From NCBI RefSeq assembly GCF_035195345.1, contig NZ_CP136574.1, forward strand, positions 806,001 through 870,000: 64,000 nucleotides of DNA, written 5' to 3'. Below, one piece after another: positions 40,591 through 50,225 of the stretch. Every line of letters starts with the position of its first letter. Position 1 is the stretch's first letter. The position numbers were made by a program, and so were the translations under genes. Origin of the DNA: Flavobacterium sp. GTDB taxonomy: Bacteria; Bacteroidota; Bacteroidia; Flavobacteriales; Flavobacteriaceae. The notes under the pieces were generated by a model, which saw only the letters and a list, made by a program, of their open reading frames with translations, had not been told where the DNA came from and did not search any database.

Positions 40591-41724
40591 ATGAAAACGA
40601 AATTACTTACTTTAAGCATACTTACATCCTTAACAATGAATGTACTTGTAGCACAAGAAAAAACTACTGTAAAAGCTTCAAATTCTGATATTAGCGATAA
40701 TTTAGATTTAAGAGCAGTTGCTACTATTTTTGGTGATGCTTCCAATTTAGAAGATTTTGAAAGAAGATTAAACGACCCTAAAACTCAAATTTCCAATTTA
40801 GACTTAAATAACGATAATTATGTAGATTATTTAAGAGTAATTGAATCGGTTGAAGACAATGTCCATTTAGTGGTAGTGCAAGCGGTTTTAGATAAAGATG
40901 TTTTTCAAGATGTTGCAACCATTGAAGTGGCGCGAGATAGAGATAATCAAGTACAAGTGCAAGTGGTTGGAGATGTTTATATGTACGGAACAAATTATAT
41001 TTATGAACCAGTATATGTGCACACACCCATTATATATAACACTTTTTGGATAGGAAATTATCGTCCGTATTATTCATCATGGTATTGGAATTATTATCCT
41101 AGTTATTACAGTTATTGGAATCCATACCCAATTTTTAGATACAGAAACCATATTCATGTACACATCAACTATGGTCATTCGTATCATTATGCAAGTTACA
41201 GAAGATGTGGAAATGTATATAATAATTATTATGGCAGAAGAGGTAATGGGTACGAAAGAATGCATCCTAATCGTTCATTTACAAACAGAAACACTGGATA
41301 TAGCAACCGACAAGAATTAGACAATAACAGAACTATTCGTTCGCCTAGAGGCAATAACGAAATGAATGGTTACAACAACAGAATCTCTAGCAATACTCCA
41401 CGTGTAACACGAGCAACAAATACAACAACACCAAGAACTAGAACTGAAGGCAATAGTCCTAGATACAACAATGAAACTAGAAATACTGAAACACCTAGGG
41501 TTTCATCTGAAACAAGAAATAGAACTGAAGGCACAAGAGTATATTCAGAGAATAGAAACAATTCTTCTGGAACTAGAAATTCTGTATCCACCAATGGAAA
41601 TCAGGGAAATTCACAAGCAAGAAGTAGTTCTTCAAGAGGAAGTTCTTCACAAGGTAGAAGTAGCACCCCTAGTAGCAATTCAAACACAAGGAATTCGTGT
41701 TCAAGATCTAGCGGAAGAGGATAA
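40591..41724 (+). CDS. Exported protein with low-complexity Tyr/Asn/Arg/Ser tail
   Basis: A 377-residue exported protein (signal to about residue 21). Residues 25-140 form a conserved globular domain (SNLEDFERRLNDPKTQISNL, then DYLRVIESVEDNVHLVVVQA) that I recall from other Bacteroidota envelope proteins. The middle is extremely Tyr/Trp/Asn/His-rich (YYSSWYWNYYPSYYSYWNPY) and the C-terminal 150 residues are Arg/Asn/Ser/Thr repeats. A structural or adhesive surface role is plausible. A terminator follows 6 bases after the stop. Confidence 0.75.
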   Translation: MKTKLLTLSILTSLTMNVLVAQEKTTVKASNSDISDNLDLRAVATIFGDASNLEDFERRLNDPKTQISNLDLNNDNYVDYLRVIESVEDNVHLVVVQAVLDKDVFQDVATIEVARDRDNQVQVQVVGDVYMYGTNYIYEPVYVHTPIIYNTFWIGNYRPYYSSWYWNYYPSYYSYWNPYPIFRYRNHIHVHINYGHSYHYASYRRCGNVYNNYYGRRGNGYERMHPNRSFTNRNTGYSNRQELDNNRTIRSPRGNNEMNGYNNRISSNTPRVTRATNTTTPRTRTEGNSPRYNNETRNTETPRVSSETRNRTEGTRVYSENRNNSSGTRNSVSTNGNQGNSQARSSSSRGSSSQGRSSTPSSNSNTRNSCSRSSGRG

Positions 41725-41730
41725 ATATTA

Positions 41731-41757
41731 AAGCTGTCAAATTTGACAGCTTTTTTT
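41731..41757 (+). terminator. Terminator after the Tyr-rich protein gene
   Basis: AAAGCTGTCAA and TTGACAGCTTT form an almost uninterrupted palindrome followed by a run of T residues. Confidence 0.85.
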
Positions 41758-41776
41758 ATTTTTATTCCTATCTTTG
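41743..41776 (+). promoter_or_regulatory. Promoter of the RsmB-type methyltransferase gene
   Basis: TTG (41743-41745), 23 bases, TATCTTTG (41769-41776), matching the flavobacterial consensus at the upper spacing limit. It overlaps the preceding terminator and lies 35 bases before the ATG. Confidence 0.55.
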
Positions 41777-41810
41777 CGTCCCGAATTCTCGGGCTGATTT
41801 AAAATATACA

Positions 41811-43028
41811 ATGAGATTACACAGAAATTTAGTATTCACTACAATTGATTCGCTTATGGCGATTTTTAATGAAGGTGAATATGCCGATAAAGTTGTCGCA
41901 AGAGCTTTAAAAAAAGACAAACGTTGGGGAAGTCATGATCGAAAATTCGTTGCTGAAACAATTTATGAAATTGTTAGATGGAAACGTTTATATACTGAAA
42001 TTGCTGAAGTTAAAGAACCTTTCGACAGAGATAAAATCTGGAGAATATTTGCGGTATGGGCTGTATTAAGAGGTTATAACCTTCCCGATTGGAAGTATTT
42101 TGAAGATACTCCTGTCAGAAGAATCAAAGGAAAATTTGATGAATTAACCAAAACTAGAAAATTTAAAGAGTCTATTCCAGATTGGATGGATGAATTAGGG
42201 GTTAAAGAGCTAGGCGAAGAAGTTTGGACCAAAGAATTGGCAGCGCAAAACGAGCAAGCCAAGGTTATTCTGAGAGTAAACCGCCTAAAAACTACAAAAG
42301 AAAAATTAAGAGCTATCTTGATGGATTTGAATATTGAAACCGAGTTTCACAAAGAATATCCAGATGCTTTAATTTTAACAGAAAGAGCAAATGTATTTTT
42401 AACTGACGCTTTTAAAGACGGATTGTTTGAGGTTCAAGATGCTTCTTCACAATTAGTTGCTTATTTCTTAGATGTAAAACCAGGAATGCGAGTAGTTGAT
42501 ACTTGCGCTGGCGCTGGAGGAAAGACATTGCACTTGGCTTCGTTAATGGAAAATAAAGGCCAATTAATTGCAATGGATTTATACGAAAGTAAATTGAAAC
42601 AATTAAAAATTCGCGCTAAAAGAAATGGATCTTTCAACATTGAACCAAGAGTAATTGAAAGCACTAAAACAATCAAAAAGTTACACGAAAAAGCAGACAG
42701 AGTCTTAATTGATGCTCCTTGTAGTGGATTAGGTGTTTTAAAAAGAAATCCAGATAGCAAATGGAAATTACAACCTGAATTCATTGAGAATATCAAGAAA
42801 ATTCAAGCGGAAGTTTTGGAGAATTATTCTAAGATTGTAAAACCAGGCGGAAAGTTAGTATATGCAACTTGTTCTGTATTACCTTCAGAAAACCAAGAAC
42901 AAATTAAGCGTTTCTTAAGCACTGAAATTGGAAAAGAGTTTAATTTTGTCAAAGATCAAAAAGTCTTAGCCAGCGAAAGTGGCTTTGACGGATTTTACAT
43001 GGCATTATTAGAAAGAAAAAATAAATAA
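41811..43028 (+). CDS. RsmB/NOP-family RNA (cytosine-5) methyltransferase
   Basis: A 405-residue enzyme. The N-terminal 140 residues are a helical NusB-like/RsmB region (FVAETIYEIVRWKRLY). The catalytic domain has motif I DTCAGAGGKTLHLA, motif IV DAPCSGLGVLKRNP with the PC cysteine, and motif VI KLVYATCSVLPSENQEQ with the second TC cysteine required for release. Probably methylates 16S rRNA (m5C967-type) but other NOP targets are possible. Three bases separate its stop from the next gene. Confidence 0.93.
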   Translation: MRLHRNLVFTTIDSLMAIFNEGEYADKVVARALKKDKRWGSHDRKFVAETIYEIVRWKRLYTEIAEVKEPFDRDKIWRIFAVWAVLRGYNLPDWKYFEDTPVRRIKGKFDELTKTRKFKESIPDWMDELGVKELGEEVWTKELAAQNEQAKVILRVNRLKTTKEKLRAILMDLNIETEFHKEYPDALILTERANVFLTDAFKDGLFEVQDASSQLVAYFLDVKPGMRVVDTCAGAGGKTLHLASLMENKGQLIAMDLYESKLKQLKIRAKRNGSFNIEPRVIESTKTIKKLHEKADRVLIDAPCSGLGVLKRNPDSKWKLQPEFIENIKKIQAEVLENYSKIVKPGGKLVYATCSVLPSENQEQIKRFLSTEIGKEFNFVKDQKVLASESGFDGFYMALLERKNK

Positions 43029-43031
43029 AAT

Positions 43032-44153
43032 ATGAAAAAAAATATTATCCTTTTAACATTTTTATTGTGTTCTTTAATTGGAATGGCACAAATTCCAGCT
43101 AACTATTACGCTACTGCAACTGGAACAGGATTAACTTTAAAAACGCAATTGAGAAAAATTATTGATAATGTAAATGATGGGTTATCATCTGAGCATATAG
43201 CTTTTGATCAAGGTTATGCTGGATTATATATTACTTACACCACCTCTGATATTGATTCATACTATGAAAATGATGGAACTATGTTAGATATGTATACTGA
43301 AAATCCAACAGGCCCAGAGTGTGCTTTTACTTATGGTACCAATCAAGACAATGGAACTGGTGGATCTGTAGAATGCGATAAATATAATCGTGAACATATA
43401 ATTCCACAATCAGCTTTCAGTTCTGCTACTCCAATGTATTCAGACGCACATTTTGTTGTGCCTTCAGATAAATATGTAAATGCACAAAGAGGGGATTTAC
43501 CTTTTGGAGTTGTAGCTACTGCATCAAATACTTATTCTAATGGGTCAAAAAAAGGTAATAATTTAAATTCTGGCTATTCATCTGGATATAGTTCAACGGT
43601 TTTTGAACCAATAAATGAGTTTAAAGGAGATATCGCTAGAATGTTATTATACTTTGGTACAAGATATGAAACTCAAGTTACAGGGTTTACATTTAGCATG
43701 TTTAATGGAACATCTGATCAAGTATACACAAATACGTTCTTAAATATTTTATTAAAATGGCATTTAAATGACCCCGTTAGTCAACGAGAAATTGATAGAA
43801 ATAATGCTGTTTACGCAAGACAAAATAATAGAAACCCATATATTGACCATCCAGAATATTTGTGCCAAATTTTTCCAACACAATGCTCAACATTAACTTC
43901 TGAAAACTTTGTATTAGAAAATTCTATTTCAATTTATCCAAATCCGGTAATTAATAATGAAGTTACTATTTCCAGTGAAAAAGAGTTAGAATCAATTATT
44001 TTTTACAACATCAACGGACAAATCATTAAAGAAATAAAAAATCCTGTAAGGGTAGATAATTCTTATAAAGTAAACAATTTGTCAAGTGGATTTTATTTAG
44101 TTCAATTGGCTTCTGAAAAAGCTTTAGCTACAAAGAAAATAATTGTAAATTAA
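43032..44153 (+). CDS. Secreted endonuclease I family nuclease with T9SS sorting tail
   Basis: A 373-residue exported protein. Signal peptide to about residue 19 (LIGMAQ). Residues 40-280 match endonuclease I (EndA/NucM): KYNREHIIPQSAFSSATPMY then SDAHFVVPSDKYVNAQRGDLP, the His-metal type active site. The last 75 residues are a type IX secretion sorting domain (SIYPNPV ... IFYNINGQIIKE ... SGFYLVQLASEKALATKKI). So the nuclease is expected at the cell surface or released, for use of extracellular DNA. Followed by a strong terminator. Confidence 0.93.
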   Translation: MKKNIILLTFLLCSLIGMAQIPANYYATATGTGLTLKTQLRKIIDNVNDGLSSEHIAFDQGYAGLYITYTTSDIDSYYENDGTMLDMYTENPTGPECAFTYGTNQDNGTGGSVECDKYNREHIIPQSAFSSATPMYSDAHFVVPSDKYVNAQRGDLPFGVVATASNTYSNGSKKGNNLNSGYSSGYSSTVFEPINEFKGDIARMLLYFGTRYETQVTGFTFSMFNGTSDQVYTNTFLNILLKWHLNDPVSQREIDRNNAVYARQNNRNPYIDHPEYLCQIFPTQCSTLTSENFVLENSISIYPNPVINNEVTISSEKELESIIFYNINGQIIKEIKNPVRVDNSYKVNNLSSGFYLVQLASEKALATKKIIVN

Positions 44154-44170
44154 TAATATAAACCTAATTA

Positions 44171-44202
44171 AAAACGCCCAGAAATAATTCTGGGCGTTTT
44201 TA
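44171..44202 (+). terminator. Terminator after the endonuclease gene
   Basis: AAAACGCCCAGAA and TTCTGGGCGTTTT form a 13-bp stem with a four-base loop, T-rich on the exit side. Could also stop read-through from the SRP RNA gene in the opposite direction. Confidence 0.9.
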
Positions 44203-44278
44203 ATTAATATTGCAATTAGAAATAATTTTATAATAAATCCCGAACAAACGGGACAACAATTCAAAAGAAATAAAAAAT

Positions 44279-44372
44279 GGCAAGCGACCTACATCGCACC
44301 GCTACAACCACATACCTTTGCTGTGTTCCCACCCTGGAGGAGTCTGCAGGAGCTGGTCGTGTAGGACTTGCC
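44279..44372 (-). ncRNA. ffs: Signal recognition particle RNA (small bacterial type)
   Basis: Read on the minus strand, the 94-base sequence begins GGCAAGTCC and ends GGTCGCTTGCC, so its ends pair. The apical domain IV contains TCCAGGGTGGGAACACAGCA followed by AAGGTA, the conserved Ffh-binding internal loops (CAGG, GGAA, AGCA). This is the 4.5S-like RNA that guides membrane proteins to the Sec machinery together with Ffh. A perfect promoter sits directly upstream. Ends estimated from the terminal helix. Confidence 0.93.
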
Positions 44373-44376
44373 AGTG

Positions 44377-44406
44377 CAAATATACAACCTTTTTATATTT
44401 TTGCAA
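44377..44406 (-). promoter_or_regulatory. Promoter of the SRP RNA gene
   Basis: On the minus strand: TTG (44404-44406), 19 bases, TATATTTG (44377-44384), exact flavobacterial consensus, ending 5 bases before the RNA 5' end. Confidence 0.85.
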
Positions 44407-44411
44407 GGCAA

Positions 44412-44441
44412 TTGTGAGTATAAAAAATCATTGTATATTTA
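44412..44441 (+). promoter_or_regulatory. Promoter of the glutaminyl cyclase gene
   Basis: TTG (44412-44414), 19 bases, TATATTTA (44434-44441), one base off consensus, 20 bases before the ATG. It diverges from the SRP RNA promoter with only 5 bases between the two -33 elements. Confidence 0.6.
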
Positions 44442-44461
44442 CCTTATTAAATATTTCAACC

Positions 44462-45505
44462 ATGTTAAAAGTTAAGCTATTCGCTTTCATTGTATTAGGT
44501 GTGATTTCTACATCTTGTAAAGAAGATGAAAATACATTAAAAAATTTATTTTCGATTGAAAATTCAACAATAAAACCAATTCTTAAGCTTGAAGAAAGCA
44601 TTGATTTAGTTCTTCAAAACAAAGAAAACAAAACAATAGATTCTGTTGTTTACTACATTAACGAAATTAAAATTGGTTCTGTAAAAGGAAATGAAAAATT
44701 GCCTTTTGCATTGAGCAATCAAAAATTAGGCAACCAAACGATTAAGGCTTTAGTGTATTTTAAAGGACAAAACATTGATATTACTTCGGGATTTTCTATT
44801 TATGCTAGCCAAGCACCAAAAGTTTTAAATTATAAAATAATCAATACATATCCTCACGATATTAAAGCTTACACCCAAGGTTTTGAATTCTATAATGGCG
44901 TTTTATTAGAAGGAACGGGACAATACAAAGAATCAACTTTAAGAAAAACCGATTTTAAAACTGGGAAAGTAACCGAACAAATTAAGTTAGAAGATATGTA
45001 TTTTGGAGAAGGCATTACCATTTTAAAAGACAAAATCTATCAATTGACTTGGAAAGAAAAAACAGGTTTTGTGTATGATGCAAAAACTTTCAAATTAGAA
45101 AAAACATTTCCTTACGAAATGGACGGATGGGGAATTACAAATGATGGTGAAAAACTATACATGAGTGACGGTTCTGAGAAAATCTATATTTTAAATCCAG
45201 AAACTTTAAAAGTTGAAGATTATATTAATGTTTACACCAATGGCACTAAAATTGAACAAGTAAATGAACTAGAATGGGTTAATGGGAAAATTTGGGCTAA
45301 TATTTACCAAAAAGACGCTATTGCTATTATAAATCCTAAGAATGGTTCAATTGAAGCGATTATCAATTTAAGCGAATTAAAAAACAAGGTAACTAAGCAT
45401 GTAGAAATCGATGTTTTAAACGGAATTGCTTACAATTCTGCAACAAAAACGTATTTTGTAACAGGTAAAAATTGGGATAAAGTTTTTGAGATAACTGTTG
45501 AGTAA
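44462..45505 (+). CDS. Glutaminyl-peptide cyclotransferase, lipoprotein
   Basis: A 347-residue lipoprotein from ATG 44462, chosen for the signal FIVLGVISTSC (lipobox Cys19); longer frames would run through the SRP RNA locus. Residues 100-347 match the plant/bacterial glutaminyl cyclase beta-propeller: YPHDIKAYTQGFEFYNGVLL, EGTGQYKESTLRK, then NELEWVNGKIWANIYQKDAI and a final NGIAYNSATKTYFVTGKNWD. It cyclises N-terminal Gln of exported proteins to pyroglutamate, common on Bacteroidota secreted proteins. Confidence 0.9.
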   Translation: MLKVKLFAFIVLGVISTSCKEDENTLKNLFSIENSTIKPILKLEESIDLVLQNKENKTIDSVVYYINEIKIGSVKGNEKLPFALSNQKLGNQTIKALVYFKGQNIDITSGFSIYASQAPKVLNYKIINTYPHDIKAYTQGFEFYNGVLLEGTGQYKESTLRKTDFKTGKVTEQIKLEDMYFGEGITILKDKIYQLTWKEKTGFVYDAKTFKLEKTFPYEMDGWGITNDGEKLYMSDGSEKIYILNPETLKVEDYINVYTNGTKIEQVNELEWVNGKIWANIYQKDAIAIINPKNGSIEAIINLSELKNKVTKHVEIDVLNGIAYNSATKTYFVTGKNWDKVFEITVE

Positions 45506-45528
45506 TTTTAAAAAAAAACATAAAAAAA

Positions 45529-45552
45529 AGCCTCATTTCTGAGGCTTTTTTG
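45529..45552. terminator. Bidirectional terminator between convergent genes
   Basis: AGCCTCA (45529-45535) and TGAGGCT (45540-45546) with A run on the left and T run on the right, so it can serve both the cyclase gene and the opposing membrane-protein gene. Confidence 0.85.
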
Positions 45553-45556
45553 CTTA

Positions 45557-46027
45557 TTAGATTTTACTTGTAATAACATCTAACCATTTTTTTGCTATTC
45601 TAAATTCTTCTCCAATAACGAAATTTTTAGCATCAGCATGAAAGAAAACTAAATGGATCTCTTTGTGATTGCTCAACGTTAAATACAAAGCTAATTTATT
45701 AATTTCGTAATTGCTTTTTGGAACGTTTCCGTGTTTATCAAATTGAACTAACGAGCATTTTTTAACTTCTTTTAGATTAATAACTTCGTTAATCTGAGCA
45801 TCTTCTCCTTTTCTGAAGAAAGCTAACATGTCCCCTTTAATGCCTATCCCAGAATTATTCGTCCAAAAATCACAATCTGAAAATTTTGTGCTTTTGTCAG
45901 ATGATAATTCATTCAATGTGTTTAATAATTGATTTTTTCTTTTTCTAACATTATTATTAATGATGAAAATAGGAATAAAGATTAATGAAAAAAATACGAT
46001 TCCGATTATAGTGTTGGTAATATCCAT
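45557..46027 (-). CDS. Membrane-anchored protein of unknown function
   Basis: A 156-residue protein with one N-terminal membrane span (about residues 6-26, FFSLIFIPIFIINN) followed by a basic helix and a beta-rich cytosolic domain (GIGIKGDMLAFFRKGEDAQI, LALYLTLSNHKEIHLVFFHA). No family recognised. Stands alone between a shared terminator and a 83-base AT-rich gap. Confidence 0.7.
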   Translation of the reverse strand: MDITNTIIGIVFFSLIFIPIFIINNNVRKRKNQLLNTLNELSSDKSTKFSDCDFWTNNSGIGIKGDMLAFFRKGEDAQINEVINLKEVKKCSLVQFDKHGNVPKSNYEINKLALYLTLSNHKEIHLVFFHADAKNFVIGEEFRIAKKWLDVITSKI

Positions 46028-46110
46028 TTTGAATTTATTTTAAATTAAGTGTATAAAAAAACTTCTCAAATATTGAATTTATTTGAGATTAACTAGATTT
46101 AAAATAAATT

Positions 46111-46518
46111 TTACCAAAAATAATGAAACGGAAAAATAATTCTTGAAGTACCAAAAAATAGATTGAGAAGATGCTTTTTTACAAAAAAAACTTCAAAACT
46201 ATTTTTATTTAATAATTCTAACTGAATAGGAGAAGTCAATAATAAAAACGCAGGAATTTGTTTTCTTACAATTTCATTAGAACCTGAATAATTTTGACTG
46301 GTTTTTAATGAAATTGACTCTTTCTGAATGCCTTCCTGATTAAAATCGATTTTTCCTTGGCTAAAATGGGAATTACATTCTTTTGTAGAAGCTGTTTTTA
46401 TTAGTTGAGGAACAACTAAAGAATCATTTCCATGCAACAACAAATAACCGAATATAAAAACGGTTACTATAGCTCTAATACATTGAATGACTTTTTTCAA
46501 AGGAATTATTTTAAACAA
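46111..46518 (-). CDS. Protein of unknown function with N-terminal membrane segment
   Basis: A 135-residue protein with a hydrophobic segment at about residues 12-27 (AIVTVFIFGYLLLHG), a Ser/Lys/Gln-rich middle and an aromatic C-terminus (FFGTSRIIFPFHYFW). No recognised domain. It begins 16 bases after the flavin oxidoreductase gene in the same direction, so it may be co-transcribed, or it may be a fast-evolving orphan. Confidence 0.5.
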   Translation of the reverse strand: MFKIIPLKKVIQCIRAIVTVFIFGYLLLHGNDSLVVPQLIKTASTKECNSHFSQGKIDFNQEGIQKESISLKTSQNYSGSNEIVRKQIPAFLLLTSPIQLELLNKNSFEVFFVKKHLLNLFFGTSRIIFPFHYFW

Positions 46519-46534
46519 ATATAAGCATAAAGAA

Positions 46535-47485
46535 CTACTTCACCAATTTAGTCACAATATCCTTAACAGGTAAAATAGCTTTTGTATCCTCAATACTTGG
46601 TCCCGCTACCCAAACCGTTTTATAGGTTACTTGGGTGGCTGCTTTTTCTGTAGCTTTCATTCCGATATAAAAACGAATCATTTTGACCCATTTTTTAAGA
46701 CTTTTGTTTTTATTCAATAAAGTTTCTAACCAAGTTTGTTTAGTTCCTACTTTTTGAACATAGGGTGTATTGATAACGGTACAAGGCGTTCCAGAAATAC
46801 GTTCCGTCATTACTATATCTTTTGCTCCGTAATCCACACATGCTTGTTTGTATTCTTGAGAAACACCAGCTTCATTTGAGGCAATAAACGGACTTCCTAC
46901 AGAAACACCAACAGCTCCATAGCTTAACATCTTATCTAAATCTGCCTTACTTCCTACTCCACCTGCTGAAATAACAGGTAATGATGTGTTTTCGTTTAAA
47001 GATTTAATTAGTTCTTCTGGATTAATATTTCCTCTATGACCACCTGCTTCGTTATTAACTGCCACAAGAGCATCAGCTCCTAATCCTTCTACTTTTTTAG
47101 CAAATGATAAGTCAGTCACATCGCAAAAAACTTTGATACCAACTTTTTGCGCTTCTTTAATAGTTTCTTCTGGAGAACCTAATGATGTTAGTATAAAATC
47201 TACCTTTTCTTCACATAAAACACGTAATTGCTCTTTGTACTTAACGTTAGATTTGTTAACTATTAAATTATAACCAAAACTACCTCCTGCAACTTTGGCT
47301 GCTTTTAATTCTCTAATAGAAGCTTGAAGCTCATCTAATGTTCTATAATTCAACGCCGGTATACAACCTGCAATTCCACTTTTCATTCCCTCAATAACCA
47401 TTTTAGTATTGGATACTAAAAACATAGGAGCCATTATTACCGGATGTGTAATTTGTAAAAGCGAAGTCAACGATTGTTTTTCCAT
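46535..47485 (-). CDS. NAD(P)H-dependent flavin oxidoreductase (nitronate monooxygenase family)
   Basis: A 316-residue TIM-barrel FMN protein: HPVIMAPMFLVSNTKMVIEG at the N-terminus, EEKVDFILTSLGSPEE, VNNEAGGHRGN (the active-site and phosphate-binding segment with His), and LPVISAGGVGSKADLDKMLS then GAVGVSVGSPFIAS. Matches the YrpB/2-nitropropane dioxygenase-like group. Likely detoxifies alkyl nitronates; other FMN-linked reductions are possible. Monocistronic or with the small gene downstream. Confidence 0.9.
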   Translation of the reverse strand: MEKQSLTSLLQITHPVIMAPMFLVSNTKMVIEGMKSGIAGCIPALNYRTLDELQASIRELKAAKVAGGSFGYNLIVNKSNVKYKEQLRVLCEEKVDFILTSLGSPEETIKEAQKVGIKVFCDVTDLSFAKKVEGLGADALVAVNNEAGGHRGNINPEELIKSLNENTSLPVISAGGVGSKADLDKMLSYGAVGVSVGSPFIASNEAGVSQEYKQACVDYGAKDIVMTERISGTPCTVINTPYVQKVGTKQTWLETLLNKNKSLKKWVKMIRFYIGMKATEKAATQVTYKTVWVAGPSIEDTKAILPVKDIVTKLVK

Positions 47486-47671
47486 TTTAATTCAATTTAT
47501 TTTCAAATATAGAAAAAATAAAAATACTATGCATGCATAACAAAGTTAATATTTTAAGTTATAAAACAAAAAACGTGAGAACATATGTTAAAAGTCTTAA
47601 TAAAATCTTAATAAAATAACACAGCAATTAAAATTAAAATAAATTTGAATGAAAACTAACTTAAATTAAAA

Positions 47672-50215
47672 ATGACAAAAAAACTAACCGTATTCATTTG
47701 TCTTGTATTATTTTCATTTACTACTGACCTAGTGGCACAGCGTAAGAAAAAAGACAATACAAAATCAAATGCAGTAGCAGCTGTTAATCCAGATGCAAAA
47801 AAACCAGATGCAAAAAAAGAACCTAAGCCTTATAAAAAGGTAATCGATTCAACTGCAGTTACTCAAAATGGTTTAATTGATGTTCACAAAGTAGGTGAAA
47901 AATACCTTTTTGAAATCTCAGATTCTTTAATTGGAAAAGAGATTATGACAATAACTAGATATTCTAAAACGCCTGCTGGAGGTGGAATTTTTGGAGGAGA
48001 AGAAGTAAATCGTCAAGTTGTTCGATTTGAAAAAGGTCAAAACAACACCATTTTGCTTCGTTCGATTACCTATGTAATTATGACTCCCGATGAGGACAAG
48101 CCAATTACAAAGTCGGTTAAAAATTCAAGTGCCGATCCAATTATAGGAATTTATGAAATTCTAGCCTATAAAAAAGATGCTTCTGGAAAGAATAATATCG
48201 CAAGTGTTATAGATATGACAACTGCCTTCGACTCTGATTTACAAACCTTTTCATTGAATTCAGTTAACAAACAATTACTAAGTATTCAAACTTTCCAAAA
48301 AGATAAATCATTCATTCAATTTGTGAAGAGTTTTCCAATCAACACAGAAATTAGAACAACTAAAACATTTACGACTGTTGCTCCACAAATTTCAAGAAAT
48401 CCAACACCAAAAGTTGGAGTTGACTTACCTGCAGGATTAGATGCTGGTGTAGTAACGATGGAGCTTAATACTTCGTTTATTTTATTACCAGACAATCCAA
48501 TGCGCAAACGTGCATTTGATAAAAGAGTTGGGTATTTTGCAAATGGATATGATGTATTTGAAGAAGATTCTCAAAAAGCAGAAACCGAAATTTTTGCTGT
48601 AAGATGGCGATTAGAACCTAAAAACGCAGAAGATGCTGAAAAACAAAAACGTGGAGAACTTATTGAACCTAAAAAACCTATCGTTTATTATTTAGATCCT
48701 GCAACTCCTGATAAATGGAAACCTTTTATCAAACAAGGTATTGACGATTGGCAAGAAGCTTTTGAATTTGCAGGATGGAAAAATGCTATTCGTGGCGAAT
48801 ATTGGCCAGAAAATGATCCAACCATGAGTTTAGAAGACGCACGTTTCTCTGTATTAAGATACTTTGCAGCTGAAATTCAAAATGCATACGGACCAAACGT
48901 TCACGATCCAAGAACAGGAGAAATCATGGAAAGTCATATTGGTTGGTATCATAATATCATGAGTTTATTACGTGATTGGTATTTGATTCAAACAGCAGCT
49001 GTTGATCCTCAAGCAAGAAACAAAAAATTTAATGATAAATTAATGGGCGAATTAATCCGATTTGTGGCAGCTCATGAAGTTGGTCATACGCTTGGTCTTC
49101 GTCACAATATGGGTGCAAGTTTTGCTACTCCGGTTGAAATGTTGAGAAATCCAGAGTTTCAAAAGAAAAATGGTCACACTTCATCTATTATGGATTATGC
49201 TCGTTTTAATTATGTTGCACAACCAGAAGATGGTGTAACCGATTTATTTCCAAGAATTGGTGATTATGACAAATGGGCTATTAAATGGGGTTATTCGTAT
49301 TTCAAAGATGCTAAAGATGCAGATGCTGAAAAAGCACTTTTAAATGAGATGACTAAAGATGCCTATAAAAATCGTCGTTTATGGTTTGGTACCGAAACTA
49401 ATCCGTACGACCCAAGATACCAAACAGAAGATTTAGGAGATAACGCCATGAAAGCATCCGATTATGGTATTAAAAACTTAAAACGAATTCTACCTAACTT
49501 AATTGAATGGAGTAAAGAAAACGGTGAAGATTATGATGAACTAAATGGTTTATATAATTCATTAACAGGTCAATTTAGACGTTACATGGGACATGTTACT
49601 AAAAATGTAGGAGGTATTTATGAAACACCAAAAACATATGACATGGAAGGAAGCCAATATGAAGTTGTTCCTTCAGCTATTCAAAACGAAGCAGTTGCAT
49701 TTTTAAATAAACAATTATTTAAAACACCTATGTGGTTATTAGATCAAAATATTTTATCTAAAATTAAACCTGAAAATGGAGTTGAAGCAATTAAATCGAT
49801 TCAAGATGGAACTTTATCCAGTTTATTATCTGGAGATCGTTTGGTTCGATTGTTAGAAACTTCTTCTCAAAACAAAGCGAATTATTCAGTAGATGAATTA
49901 ATGAGTGATTTAAGAAGAGGTATTTTCTCTGAAATAAAAATGAACACTCCTATTGATATTTATAGAAGAAATTTACAAAAACTATTTGTTTCTAAACTTA
50001 TTGAAACCATGTCTAGTGATAAAAGCAATGTAACCTTTTTTAGTGGCAGACGAATTGTTTTAGCAGATACTGATATTCCATCAATTGCTAGAGGTCAATT
50101 AAATGAACTAAAAAGTCAATTAAAAGTTGCTGCTTCAACTACACCTGATCGATTAACTAAATTTCACCTTAATGATTTAGTGGCGCGAATTGAAAATGCA
50201 ATGAAACCAAAATAA
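47672..50215 (+). CDS. Zinc-dependent metalloprotease with DUF5117/DUF5118-type domains
   Basis: An 847-residue exported protein. Signal peptide to about residue 22. The N-terminal half has the DUF5118/DUF5117 pattern (KVGEKYLFEISDSLIGKEIM, VVRFEKGQNNTILLRS). The peptidase has HEVGHTLGLRH at 468-478 with the third His ligand of metzincin type, followed by a Met-turn-like SIMDYARFNYV. The C-terminal third is helical. Family of large periplasmic or surface gluzincin/metzincin proteases common in Bacteroidota. A strong hairpin follows the stop. Confidence 0.9.
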   Translation: MTKKLTVFICLVLFSFTTDLVAQRKKKDNTKSNAVAAVNPDAKKPDAKKEPKPYKKVIDSTAVTQNGLIDVHKVGEKYLFEISDSLIGKEIMTITRYSKTPAGGGIFGGEEVNRQVVRFEKGQNNTILLRSITYVIMTPDEDKPITKSVKNSSADPIIGIYEILAYKKDASGKNNIASVIDMTTAFDSDLQTFSLNSVNKQLLSIQTFQKDKSFIQFVKSFPINTEIRTTKTFTTVAPQISRNPTPKVGVDLPAGLDAGVVTMELNTSFILLPDNPMRKRAFDKRVGYFANGYDVFEEDSQKAETEIFAVRWRLEPKNAEDAEKQKRGELIEPKKPIVYYLDPATPDKWKPFIKQGIDDWQEAFEFAGWKNAIRGEYWPENDPTMSLEDARFSVLRYFAAEIQNAYGPNVHDPRTGEIMESHIGWYHNIMSLLRDWYLIQTAAVDPQARNKKFNDKLMGELIRFVAAHEVGHTLGLRHNMGASFATPVEMLRNPEFQKKNGHTSSIMDYARFNYVAQPEDGVTDLFPRIGDYDKWAIKWGYSYFKDAKDADAEKALLNEMTKDAYKNRRLWFGTETNPYDPRYQTEDLGDNAMKASDYGIKNLKRILPNLIEWSKENGEDYDELNGLYNSLTGQFRRYMGHVTKNVGGIYETPKTYDMEGSQYEVVPSAIQNEAVAFLNKQLFKTPMWLLDQNILSKIKPENGVEAIKSIQDGTLSSLLSGDRLVRLLETSSQNKANYSVDELMSDLRRGIFSEIKMNTPIDIYRRNLQKLFVSKLIETMSSDKSNVTFFSGRRIVLADTDIPSIARGQLNELKSQLKVAASTTPDRLTKFHLNDLVARIENAMKPK

Positions 50216-50225
50216 TTTATTATTC

